Shown piece by piece: positions 11,901-18,898 of a stretch of DNA of 64,000 bases; within the stretch, counting starts at the first letter, position 1; each line of letters starts with the position of its first letter. This DNA is from Bacteroidales bacterium. GTDB taxonomy: Bacteria > Bacteroidota > Bacteroidia > Bacteroidales > P3. Position numbers and translations under genes: made by a program. Where the stretch lies: positions 1-64,000 of the forward strand of contig JAFZPH010000006.1 in assembly GCA_017550405.1 (NCBI GenBank). The letters run 5' to 3'. The notes under the pieces are model-generated. The model did no database searches and was not told the origin of the DNA. It saw nothing but the letters and a program-made list of their open reading frames with translations.

Positions 11901-14900
11901 TCGCGGTCGTCGGAAGTGATGAGCGGCATAAAGGACACCCGCTGTCCGCGCGTCTTCGGCGAGCCTCTGCCGGCCAACAGCATCCTGGGCGTGGGGGACT
12001 ACTGCCGCCTGCGCTTCAACGAGCCCATTGCGGGCAACTATCTCGACGAGGACAACAACTTCCAGTTGCTGGGGGTCACCAACCGGTCAGGGATTGCCTC
12101 CTCGACATCGGTATACTTCGACGGTACACCCAACTGCGAGGCAACCAGCGCCGTCACCCGTGTGCTGGCCGCCAAATCGTTCTCCATCGACATGATGGTC
12201 AAGCCGGATGCTTCCGCCGCCAACCGCCAGCAAGAGCTCTTCGGACATACCACCAAGAACGGCGGCATCTCGTTCGGCCTGATGCCTGACGGCAACAGGT
12301 ATCGGTTGTATGGCACCATCGACGACTATACCGTTCATTCCCTCCCTCTCGAACCGATGACGTCTTTCACCCGCGTGGTGATGACCTACAATAATATTAC
12401 CAATGAGGTGGAATTCTATGTCGGCACCCAGAACGTGACCGACCCAAACAGCGACATACTGGTGACACCTTCCTACACGGGTTCCGCCCCCCTGACATTC
12501 GGACATGGATACAAGGGCAATATGCTGGAGGCACGTCTGTGGCTCAAGGCCATCTCGTCCGACGAAATTGTCCAGACACACCTCAAACGCCTCACTGGCT
12601 ATGAGCACAAGCTGGCCGCTTACTACCCCATGAACGAGGGACGCGGTGAAATACTCCACGACATAGCCAACGGCTCAGCACTGACAATGCATGGTGCCAA
12701 CTGGACCACCCCCTCGGGAATCTCCATCCACATGGACGGAACTCAAACCGTCACCCTCGACCAAAACGTGCTCTCGCGCTCCGCCATTCAGGACTACACG
12801 CTGATGTTCTGGTTCCGCACCACCGAATACAACGCCGCCCTTTTCTCCGCCGGCTGGACAAGTGCAAGCAAAGGCACCCTTATCGCCCTTGAGAACGGAC
12901 GGGTGGTGTTCCACAACAACAGGATGACACAGCAAACCTCCGGCAGGTATGCCGACGGCCTGTGGCACCATTATGTGCTGACAGTGAACCGCACCTACAA
13001 CAACGCCTCTATCTATATCGACGGCGAGATGGTGAACACCTTTGCCACCGACACCTTGAGCGGGTTGAGCGGTGTGATGGTGCTGGGCGGCGACGCCTAC
13101 GGCCTCACCCGCACCTTTGCCGGCAACATCGACGACTTGGCCATCTTCGAGCAAGCGCTGCCGCGTAGCCTCATCGAGACCTTCGACAACATCTCACCCT
13201 TCGGTGACGAGATGGGGCTGGTGGGCATGCTCTCCTTCTCCGAACAGAGAGAGAACACCAGCGGCATTATGGAGGAAATCTTCTCCGTCAACAACCGTCG
13301 CATCTTCAAGACCACCGACGGTACCGTCGTCAACAAGATTCAACCTCTGGTCCTTGCCCCCGATTCGACCACCCTGGCCGACATGGCCGACCGCAACATC
13401 CATGCACCGGTACGCGAGCGCGACCTGCTGACCAAAATCAACTTCGACTGGTCGTTCAACTACGACGAGCTGCTGATCAACATCAACATGCTCGACCGCG
13501 AAATCAACAAGAACAACATCTACCTCACCGTCCGCAATGTCGAGGACATGAACGGCAACCGCACCGTCAGCCCCATCATGTGGCAGGTGTATGTCAACAA
13601 GAACACCCTCGTATGGGACTCCGAAAGCATCAACGAAGTGTTCTACGACCGCGCCACTACCGACTACATCATCCCTGTACAGATTAGAAACACCAGCGGC
13701 AAGCGCCATCAGTACTATATCGACGGCGAACCCGATTGGCTGAGCGTGAGCCAAGGATACGGCAGCATCGACCCGCAGGAGTCGCTCACCCTTCAGCTCA
13801 TACTGGACAAGAACATTCCCATCGGCACCTATGCCGAAATCATCTACCTGACGGATGAAAACGGTCTGGCAGAACCGTTGAAGATTTACATCCAGGTGAA
13901 AGCCAAATGCCCCTGGCCAACGTTGAACATCAAGGATTTCGACCACCAGATGTCGTTCAGGGGACAGGTGGTGGTAGATGGCGTCTACGACACCAATCCC
14001 GAGGATATTGTAGTGGCAATCATCGACGACGAGATTGTGGGACAAAGCCACATCTCCTTCGAAGAGGAGACCAATGCCAGCTACGTCTATATGACTATCT
14101 ACGGCAACGACGACTCGCAAAATCTACCTGTCTCCTTCCGACTGTGGGAGTCCAGCACAGGTCGCATCTTCAACCTATCGTCGTCGGTGCCTGTCATCTT
14201 CCAGAGCGACTCGATGGCAGGTCTGCCTCCTTTCAGACCGGTGATTCTCTCCACCAATGCCAACGAGGTGCAGAACCTCAACCTCTCCACAGGATGGAAC
14301 TGGATTTCCTTCAACATCATCCCCGACCATGAGGGTGAATTGGACGACCTGTTCTTCACCAACGAACCCTTCTCCATCGGCGACCAGATTAAGTCGGCTT
14401 CCGAGATGAAGTTCGCCGAATACGACGGCGCCCATTGGGTGGGCTCGCTTTCAAACGTGAACTACAAACAGACGTACATGATCCAAACCGGCATGGACCA
14501 CTACAACACCCAAGTGGTAGGACAGCGCATCACAACCGACTCCGAGCGGACCATCCAGATCTCGCATGGATGGAACAGTTTGCCCTACCTCCTCACCTAC
14601 GAGGACAACATCACCAACGCCATGGCCGACTATGTGGACCACGCCACTGTGGGCGACATCGTCAAGTCCCAGCACAGCTTCGCTGTCTACTCCGAGAACC
14701 AGCGATGGGAAGGCTCGCTGAGTGCCCTGTATCCCGGCGAGGGTTACCTGCTCAAACGCATCGGCAATGACCCCGTGTCATTCACCTACCACCACAACAA
14801 CTATAAGGGCAGCTCAAAGTGCAGCACCAAAGGTGCGACTGCGTCGGGATTCACCAGTTCCCATTCCACCAACATGACGATGATTGCCACCGTCGAGCAT

Positions 14901-15407
14901 CCCGCCCAGTGCACACGAGTGCTGACCTACGTTGGCGCTACGCTCTCGGCGGTTGCCCAGCCCCAGGTGGTGGATGACGACACCCTTTTCTTCATCACCA
15001 TCGGCTCCGACCATAGCGGTCAGGTGTCGTTCGTGCTTGAGCAGGAGGACGGTCTCACAGGCATCGCCTCCACACGGATTCCCTACCAGCCCAACGCTCA
15101 TTTCGGCTCGCTCCGCGAACCCGTAATGCTTGCCCTCGAGCCTTCGGACGAAAGCAAACCCGCTGTGATGGCACTGCCTTCCATCTTCACCGACCGTGTC
15201 ACCTTCGCAGTCACCGACACTCATGCTCCGCTCGACGCACAGATGAGCATCCGCATCTACTCGGTGCAGGGCGTGCAGGTGGCCTCACTCGAAGGCCCGG
15301 CGCCACAGCTGATGTGGACCGACTGCGCCGCACTCCCCGATGGCATATACTTTGCATCAATCAATTACAACGGTACTGTTACAACCCTTAAACTGATAAA
15401 GAAATGA
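5979..15407 (+). CDS. Giant secreted multidomain protein with T9SS C-terminal sorting domain
   Basis: A 3,142-residue exported protein. The N-terminus has an arginine-rich leader, then a hydrophobic signal segment (about 23-42, LLCLAAVLFTMLLPAALHA). Further on I see a fibronectin-III-like stretch (about 614-690, LLTWSATEGGVDDYIVETR), two carboxypeptidase-regulatory-like folds (about 708-771 and 804-868), and a long region without recognised domains (about 870-2030). Then come two LamG/concanavalin-like modules (about 2034-2195 and 2248-2395; DGLWHHYVLTVNRTYNN) and paired GWNWISF / GWNSLPYL modules (about 2766-2940). The last 85 residues are a type A T9SS sorting domain (LPDGIYFASINYNG, ending LKLIKK). 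It should cross the outer membrane by T9SS and be attached or released at the surface. The stop overlaps the next lipoprotein start by 4 bp. Glycan binding or adhesion is inference from LamG and FN3. Confidence 0.85.
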   Translation: MSNNYHDPTRRNGGRGNWGPKGLLCLAAVLFTMLLPAALHATPMYGSSHFRDASNYDAYSLGNGKIHYKVLVFAEGFLHNYNAGKGGDGSRIWTHIANTSSWPNFIYYASDNDTCKPGNVAGRPRDKGWAQLKVTRGVVVVTNSYDGSNPAFNADGRWHSVDLRRNDNGDHLTYLEFDWYLPDSLQNDVFQSGIESVYHQSGGSSYDNSQFLVGTFDGGGGDQQPQLMNPIFYTSTNYGAAGYGVAGYGMLAVPYVAFQQTFQYNTSWNSHNIPCTDQSGLIYVPSRDSVRRGFYINMQTRHSMSTGETVVKQWLRSNMVNIPAYHKIYDMQVDHYVYFDERSNMYYKDMRYHDISWKFHTPSETDIVPNDLFELQRAYDSNFTDAQTIATIPIAWGVGDSLQDTTYHYVDSSEAVLNNPLDSSNNRKLYYRVRRASAAVWGWDNHPYAAKASAFIRAEIPFMKKLYFRADDDFSNNHKTHLYFEMPNGFWGDGTLETPRTTSYYWDKRTTVCIEKILDETHDTVLIRVPSDTVIALLERFALHPVHDTFHDGTIILHVVDQLSTPCVHYRYRFYYDTTGMVLRLRTTYSVDNTVPEEIPLRGSVAPYFTDAAGLNSLTASNQEYPDHVLLTWSATEGGVDDYIVETRPDSTEGWSLLGTTTNNYWRDETADPTVSAEWEYRVTMRYTCQGVTTSDSRQTVGARSPWGRVSGRVHYEDGTACPGITVVATRTSDSLVMQTVVTDNRGFYQFDSLPYSGYQEYAITPTSQHATFHYNHSAPGLATVNLSLNRCLVTDIDFDNISAVRLTGRVLYENSSIPVRDANLMLNGNIVRLGNSALKTDASGNFELRVPQSSAFTLQVVKEGHHFAEGGFVRIYGDSVLTLESPLDGVRLWDQTKVRLAGRVAGGLLQRQLPLGFGESHNNLGDNTKLVLELEGDNVSYIVRIPSDLTRDTLEYTVPHLVYNDTGSTDTSGFTRVHYQSRRIVIEPDPATGEYCADLFPVRYKVIQANAQGYSTLFGHGRTSETIDLSNTAGSQDTVWHESDSLYTLHNAEYRLTYRSPINITCKQLRYGMEVDYFGELSIQRINILNNNLNIPIATQDSNGNYHYLFGAPVFLTDNYDFRAYAHEDYYYNNDPEEAHDQVRIKGGTLKIYNGMHDATNTQVITKELDSLGQADFTIPVDYVSFVRDDENVRRVLDLSVESEGEYVELQAVRGYVTGHRNTGTGTTTSSHGTIMLLDVLRDPPGSGSSAFIEAGSEYSYSYTVSNDFKFGINIGFTVGSQASSVMGAYIGAGGGNFAGLNYNISSARSFAFPVQSSYHYKHDGNYTFKTNERITTSNSPYNVGQDADVYIGAVQNVYFQQVDALQPIDSLTYATLSARSANGSMNTIAQGVDADGKRYYLAIGSEIEIGPYLASTFAYTHSHIENNIIPQLEMQRDALLLTCDSATAKNIANEQHKAVYWSRVTPDNPNWSDEGYYKIVKPDLDTLVFTNEVLSINKAITNWVALLLMNEAEKVSAIHNNTSETVANYSISNGTTVNVTNNYSYSEAFHVYFNYPGLNVSTSNLVTMFRRFDKGIGQRLMEQFQHVIDNSQSQEGEGAPEASPMKFLSSWAGSTLEFNITPILDWTSNQDPVEKTTHTRTAGFSLVPDAYSNMDVSVFRIRKPKDDFYFNQQSAHTREFLADETDYDNEFLYGSLVYFLQGGATKCPCEVADSTHYYEPPMPLSAGSLRLENPKVDINVHERSNVPADRPAVFTIYLSNEVEATTGPGATGAIQFKLKMNDLSNPHGARVYIDGMPLTDGRIITLTRGQVVVKTMEVYAGDGYDFEDLVIELGSTCVASAKGKAQFSVHFVPVSCNVEIAAPHNNWVMNTLSPMDSVGYYLPVTINGYDVNYKGFDHIELQYKLSTQSDDGWVNICSYYADSALYLAASGNKDMIKGGSIENIRFYGERDPIEQRYDLRAVSFCRHGSGFISRSSEVMSGIKDTRCPRVFGEPLPANSILGVGDYCRLRFNEPIAGNYLDEDNNFQLLGVTNRSGIASSTSVYFDGTPNCEATSAVTRVLAAKSFSIDMMVKPDASAANRQQELFGHTTKNGGISFGLMPDGNRYRLYGTIDDYTVHSLPLEPMTSFTRVVMTYNNITNEVEFYVGTQNVTDPNSDILVTPSYTGSAPLTFGHGYKGNMLEARLWLKAISSDEIVQTHLKRLTGYEHKLAAYYPMNEGRGEILHDIANGSALTMHGANWTTPSGISIHMDGTQTVTLDQNVLSRSAIQDYTLMFWFRTTEYNAALFSAGWTSASKGTLIALENGRVVFHNNRMTQQTSGRYADGLWHHYVLTVNRTYNNASIYIDGEMVNTFATDTLSGLSGVMVLGGDAYGLTRTFAGNIDDLAIFEQALPRSLIETFDNISPFGDEMGLVGMLSFSEQRENTSGIMEEIFSVNNRRIFKTTDGTVVNKIQPLVLAPDSTTLADMADRNIHAPVRERDLLTKINFDWSFNYDELLININMLDREINKNNIYLTVRNVEDMNGNRTVSPIMWQVYVNKNTLVWDSESINEVFYDRATTDYIIPVQIRNTSGKRHQYYIDGEPDWLSVSQGYGSIDPQESLTLQLILDKNIPIGTYAEIIYLTDENGLAEPLKIYIQVKAKCPWPTLNIKDFDHQMSFRGQVVVDGVYDTNPEDIVVAIIDDEIVGQSHISFEEETNASYVYMTIYGNDDSQNLPVSFRLWESSTGRIFNLSSSVPVIFQSDSMAGLPPFRPVILSTNANEVQNLNLSTGWNWISFNIIPDHEGELDDLFFTNEPFSIGDQIKSASEMKFAEYDGAHWVGSLSNVNYKQTYMIQTGMDHYNTQVVGQRITTDSERTIQISHGWNSLPYLLTYEDNITNAMADYVDHATVGDIVKSQHSFAVYSENQRWEGSLSALYPGEGYLLKRIGNDPVSFTYHHNNYKGSSKCSTKGATASGFTSSHSTNMTMIATVEHPAQCTRVLTYVGATLSAVAQPQVVDDDTLFFITIGSDHSGQVSFVLEQEDGLTGIASTRIPYQPNAHFGSLREPVMLALEPSDESKPAVMALPSIFTDRVTFAVTDTHAPLDAQMSIRIYSVQGVQVASLEGPAPQLMWTDCAALPDGIYFASINYNGTVTTLKLIKK

Positions 15408-15886
15408 AAAAGAGCATAATCATCCTAATTGCCCTCATGGGGCTTATCGTCACGGGCTGCCAAAAGGAGAACGTCACCGCCCCCATCACGCCCGACAATC
15501 CTGACATACCTACAGGCAATTTCAGTGCACCCAATTGGCTTGTCAGACCCAACTACGACTACAGCAGCAGCATGACCGCCGTCGTCGAGGTGGACCTCTC
15601 TCTCACCTATCCTCAGATTGGCGACAACTGGCATGTCGACACCGCCGACATGGTCGGGGCTTTCTGTGACGACGGGTGTGTCGGTGTGGCCAAGCCTACA
15701 GGCAACCTCTTCTTTGTCTACATCACCTCCCCCAATCCCAGCCTCAACAGCCATGTCACCTTGCGCTACTATTCCGCCGTGCTGAAGAACATCTTCTACG
15801 GCGATGTCGAGTTCCCGTTCTACAACGGTGACCGGCAAGGGACGGTCAACAATCCCCTGCGGCCGCTGTTCCGCGCCGACAAATAA
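15404..15886 (+). CDS. Lipoprotein translationally coupled to the giant T9SS protein
   Basis: A 160-residue lipoprotein with signal MKKSIIILIALMGLIVTGC. The body (about 50-150) has the pattern YDYSSSMTAVVEVDLSL, DMVGAFCDDGCVGVAKP and VTLRYYSAVLKNIF. It resembles the repeated DYxxSMT / DMVGAFxxGxCxGVA module found in large T9SS-exported Bacteroidetes proteins. Its ATG overlaps the stop of the giant gene (ATGA, 15404-15407), which implies coupled translation and a fixed stoichiometric relation. A strong terminator follows at 15901. A role as surface anchor or assembly partner of the large protein is inference. Confidence 0.75.
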   Translation: MKKSIIILIALMGLIVTGCQKENVTAPITPDNPDIPTGNFSAPNWLVRPNYDYSSSMTAVVEVDLSLTYPQIGDNWHVDTADMVGAFCDDGCVGVAKPTGNLFFVYITSPNPSLNSHVTLRYYSAVLKNIFYGDVEFPFYNGDRQGTVNNPLRPLFRADK

Positions 15887-15900
15887 CTTGCCTACAAACA

Positions 15901-15959
15901 GTGAATGTGTTATTACGCCCTTGTGTTATCCTTACACAATAGCGTGATAACACATTCAC
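15901..15959 (+). terminator. Hairpin terminator after the giant-protein operon
   Basis: Inverted repeat GTGAATGTGTTAT ... ATAACACATTCAC with near-perfect extension (TACGC / GCGTG) and an inner TTGTGT/ACACAA stem, followed by GTTTTAAA. It sits 15 bp after the lipoprotein stop. Confidence 0.75.
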
Positions 15960-15967
15960 GTTTTAAA

Positions 15968-16193
15968 CCCAAATCGGTCATTAGGAAACCGAAAACTCCT
16001 ACGGAGTATCATTGGGAGGGGTATGTCGTTGGCTATTAAGCGAAAACTCCTACGGAGTACCTGCCGAATCGTGCAAAGTATGGGGAAAATCCCTGCCCCG
16101 TAGGGGCTTTCGTTTAATAGCATATCACGTTGTTATACAGACATATTCTCCATAGGAGATTTCGAATAGGTATATTATAACAACCGATTTGGG
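15968..16193. repeat. Interspersed repeat family A, copy 1
   Basis: A non-coding element of about 226 bp with ends CCCAAATCGGTCATTAGG (15968-15985) and the inverse AACCGATTTGGG (16182-16193). Inside are two copies of CGAAAACTCCTACGGAGTA (about 15990 and 16042) and the segment CTGCCGAATCGTGCAA, which recurs in copy 3. Other copies: 40546-40710, 54281-54605 and a divergent one at 23650-23895. No open frame or transposase. Confidence 0.75.
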
Positions 16194-16246
16194 ATTATGG
16201 CATACCTGACATAACACAATATTATTTGCAAAAAGTTAAGTCGTGG

Positions 16247-16310
16247 AGAATTGAGAGTTGAGAATTGAGAATTGAGACCTGTCGTGCGATAATTCTCAAC
16301 TCTCAATTCT
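16247..16310. repeat. Mirrored AATTGAGA oligomer repeat
   Basis: AGAATTGAGAGTTGAGAAT (16247-16265) is exactly inverted at 16292-16310, and further AATTGAGA units fill the loop side. The structure lies just downstream of the minus-strand FISUMP gene and could act as its terminator. Together with family A copy 1 it fills the gap 15887-16334. Confidence 0.6.
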
Positions 16311-16334
16311 AAATTCTCAATTCAGTTGAGCGTT

Positions 16335-17219
16335 TCATCTTATATCCCGAACGGGACGTACAGACAATCCGCTGTGGCGACTGTATCTATCTGCGGCGTG
16401 GAGCTCGTTGCTCTGGAAGTACATGCTGTACGCGTCGCCCCCATTGTAGGGCGTGGACGCCCAATAGTACCCGTCGCTGCCCACATCATAGACAGTCGTG
16501 CCGTTGCGGCGGGCAGCGGCAGGCAGGAACACCGCACCGGCATCCTCCATCTGGGTCCATTGGGCATAGGTGTAGCTGTTGCGTGACCAATCCCTATAAC
16601 TCGATGCAAGACCAGGATTGAACTGAGGACAGCCCGAAGGCAGCGTCCAACTGTCGGGCAGGATAATCAGTCCGCCCACACCGTCAATATTGCCAGTGCC
16701 GCGTTTGGAAGCAGCCTCGGCGCGGGTGTTTAGCAGGTAATCCCATTCATCATGGGTGAGCGTGCGCCACCAGTGGGCTGTATTTCCACCGTTTCTGATG
16801 GCATTGTACCATGCCCAGTCGGCCCCGGCGTAAGCTCCCGTCAGGCCAATGGAGTTGGAGCCACCCGGATAATAGTCCATCCATGAAGTGCTGGTCGACC
16901 AAGGCTCGTAGCAACCCGCCCCGCTGTTCCATCCACTGGTACCCCACCCAAAAAGGTCTATCCAATCATTGTAGGTAGAACTGATTTTACTATTGGCACT
17001 GCCCACATAATCGTACTGGTGCTCTGCAAATCGCCAAGTATTGTTGCTGGCCTTGTACTGCAGGTTGCCCTGCGAGAAATGCACCTGCCGCGTGGCGCTC
17101 ACCGAGAATGAACCGGGCAGCACACCGTCGCCATCCGTGCCGAACTCTTTTTCACAGCTAGCCAGCATCATTAATCCAGCCATCAGGCCGACTATCATTG
17201 TTACATGTATTCTCTTCAT
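16335..17219 (-). CDS. FISUMP-domain lipoprotein
   Basis: A 294-residue lipoprotein. The start is at 17219, giving MKRIHVTMIVGLMAGLMMLASC with cysteine 22 as the lipidation site. A longer frame to 17327 would begin upstream of the -7 box. After a short linker the rest is one FISUMP-type domain: VHFSQGNLQYKASNNTWRF, YDYVGSANSKISSTYNDW, IDLFGWGTSGW, GAVFLPAAARRNG and the end GLSVRPVRDIR. It is a clear paralogue of the C-terminal half of the protein at 3806-5452 but lacks the fimbrillin-like region. The two paralogues flank the giant T9SS protein on both sides and point away from it. The function of the domain is unknown; surface display is likely. Confidence 0.8.
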   Translation of the reverse strand: MKRIHVTMIVGLMAGLMMLASCEKEFGTDGDGVLPGSFSVSATRQVHFSQGNLQYKASNNTWRFAEHQYDYVGSANSKISSTYNDWIDLFGWGTSGWNSGAGCYEPWSTSTSWMDYYPGGSNSIGLTGAYAGADWAWYNAIRNGGNTAHWWRTLTHDEWDYLLNTRAEAASKRGTGNIDGVGGLIILPDSWTLPSGCPQFNPGLASSYRDWSRNSYTYAQWTQMEDAGAVFLPAAARRNGTTVYDVGSDGYYWASTPYNGGDAYSMYFQSNELHAADRYSRHSGLSVRPVRDIR

Positions 17220-17281
17220 AATAAATTGATTTATAACTATTTTTATACTTTTATTTACCATCGTTCTATCAATTACAGCTG

Positions 17282-17289
17282 CAAATATA
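17282..17289 (-). promoter_or_regulatory. -7 box for the FISUMP lipoprotein gene
   Basis: TATATTTG followed by C on the minus strand (consensus TAnnTTTG), about 60 nt upstream of the ATG at 17219. No TTTG at the ideal -33 distance. Confidence 0.55.
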
Positions 17290-17340
17290 CAACTTTTTTT
17301 CAAACCACTACCCTTATGATAATGCATGCGGATACGCGGC

Positions 17341-18483
17341 CTAATACTCCTTCTCCAGCCAACGCATCAAGAACAAGTCGGCGACAGCATAGTAGGTCTT
17401 CTCCTTGGTGGTCTCGGCAAACACCAAGTCTTTGTCTATCAGTGTCTGCAGTTGTCTCCGCGCCACTGCGGTGGCACCCACGTCATATTTCTTTAGAAAA
17501 GCCGTGGCGTAGGGTTGTTCCACAATTCCCTCTTTGGCCAGCGCAATCATAAAGTTCCATTGCCCTGCCGTCAGCAGCTGCTTGTATTGCAGGAAATAAG
17601 GCTCATTCAGCCGTAGCAAAGTGTTGCAACAGCCGTTCACCTCGTCGATGCCAATATGATTCACAGGGAGGTCGTACACCTCGTGACACAATCGCTGTGT
17701 ATAATAGGTATGCCGTCGCGACCACTGCATTATCTGCGCCACCGCTTCGGCATCAATCTCTTTCCCACCCGCCGTAAACATCTTTGTGATATAGTTGCCA
17801 TACGACTCAGCCGCTATGGTCTCAAGTCCGAGGAACTGGGTGCTGGCAAAGAACGGTCGGCTTGGATTGCTGAAAATGTCGGTCATCAGGTGCTTGCGGC
17901 TGCCACAAAAGATAAACCGCACATTGTGTAGCCGCTGAATATAGGTTCGCAACAAGGCCTCTACATTCTCATTGTCGTACTCCCTCACCTGCTGGAATTC
18001 GTCAATGGCCAACAATACCGGCTGCTGTTGCTGTTCCAGGAAGTCCAACAGCCCCTCCAGCGTATGCTCCTTTTCTGTCTGGTTCTGATAGGTGAACTGC
18101 ACCTGTGGAGACCCCGACAGCGGATCAACCCCAAACGACGGCCGCAATCCTTTCAATATGCCCAAGAATCTTTTCCCCACGGACGATTCTTCGGGGAAGG
18201 CTTTCAGTATGGCGGTGGCCAACGTGCGGTTCAATTCGGCAAGATTGCGTGTGGCAAATATATCCACATAGATAGGCTTAATCTCGCTCCCGACGCTCGC
18301 CAACTCATCCATCAGCCGAAATATCAGTCCCGTCTTGCCCATACGCCGTTGTGCGATGAGGGTGACGTTGACATTGTTTTCGGCAAATCTTTGCAGTTCT
18401 GCCAACTCTTTCTCGCGGTCGCAGAAATACTCCGCACCCGCGTATCCGTTGAAAACAAAAGGGTTATCCATATTCTTCTTCAT
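17341..18483 (-). CDS. AAA+ ATP-binding protein (archaeal-ATPase-like, PF01637 type)
   Basis: A 380-residue soluble P-loop ATPase. The Walker A-like motif is QRRMGKTGL (about 45-53) and Walker B is VLLAIDEFQQV (about 155-165), followed by the sensor region FIFCGSRKHLM. The C-terminal third (about 290-370) looks like a winged helix (VGATAVARRQLQTLIDKDLV). The protein belongs to the large, often horizontally mobile Bacteroidetes group of stand-alone ATPases of unknown function, related to STAND/MNS NTPases. The first methionines (MKKNMDNPF) follow a very short leader from the promoter at 18496-18526. The C-terminus ends 120 bp from the FISUMP promoter; no partner gene is adjacent. Biological role unknown. 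Confidence 0.8.
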   Translation of the reverse strand: MKKNMDNPFVFNGYAGAEYFCDREKELAELQRFAENNVNVTLIAQRRMGKTGLIFRLMDELASVGSEIKPIYVDIFATRNLAELNRTLATAILKAFPEESSVGKRFLGILKGLRPSFGVDPLSGSPQVQFTYQNQTEKEHTLEGLLDFLEQQQQPVLLAIDEFQQVREYDNENVEALLRTYIQRLHNVRFIFCGSRKHLMTDIFSNPSRPFFASTQFLGLETIAAESYGNYITKMFTAGGKEIDAEAVAQIMQWSRRHTYYTQRLCHEVYDLPVNHIGIDEVNGCCNTLLRLNEPYFLQYKQLLTAGQWNFMIALAKEGIVEQPYATAFLKKYDVGATAVARRQLQTLIDKDLVFAETTKEKTYYAVADLFLMRWLEKEY

Positions 18484-18495
18484 TATTTTCTACTG

Positions 18496-18526
18496 CAAAT
18501 ATACAACAAAATTCTGACTTAACAAA
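18496..18526 (-). promoter_or_regulatory. Promoter of the AAA+ ATPase gene
   Basis: Minus strand TTTG (18523-18526), 19-nt spacer, TATATTTG (18496-18503). The predicted start of transcription is only a few nucleotides before the ATG at 18483, so the leader is very short. Confidence 0.65.
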
Positions 18527-18580
18527 ATGTTATTAGCAAAATGTTAAGTCGTGGTATATGCAATGGAATCTGGTAGATAG

Positions 18581-18618
18581 AAAAGAGTCCCTGCCGAAGT
18601 GGCAAGGACTCTCTTTTG
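18581..18618. other. Isolated terminator-like hairpin between divergent genes
   Basis: AGAGTCC-c-TGCC, loop GAAGT, GGCA-a-GGACTCT, flanked by AAAA on one side and CTTTTG on the other, so it could terminate transcription in either direction. Both neighbouring genes are transcribed away from it. It may mark the end of a small RNA. The rest of 18527-18840 is AT-rich, and I see nothing else in it. Confidence 0.4.
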
Positions 18619-18840
18619 TTTATCATGGGAAGCGGAGACCACCCGAAAAATGATTTTGTACCAAAAAAAAACACTTATTGTCGTTCTTTCCCCTTTTTTC
18701 AGGACAATTTCGTGCCTTTCTTCTGGGGGGAAACACAAATTGCCGTAGATTATCCATAAATCAATTGATGGTAAATTCGTGATAATTCGTGTTGTAAATG
18801 TTTTTTTTTACCCGCCAGCGTTTATGTTATGAATTTTATG

Positions 18841-18848
18841 TATATTTG
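18841..18848 (+). promoter_or_regulatory. -7 box for murF
   Basis: TATATTTG followed by CA. Transcription would begin near 18855, which places the ATG at 18863 almost at the transcript end and favours the start at 18899 (or 18905). Confidence 0.55.
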
Positions 18849-18898
18849 CAAGGCAAAACAAAGTGGATTATCACGCAATCCGTTTATCTTATCAAGCA

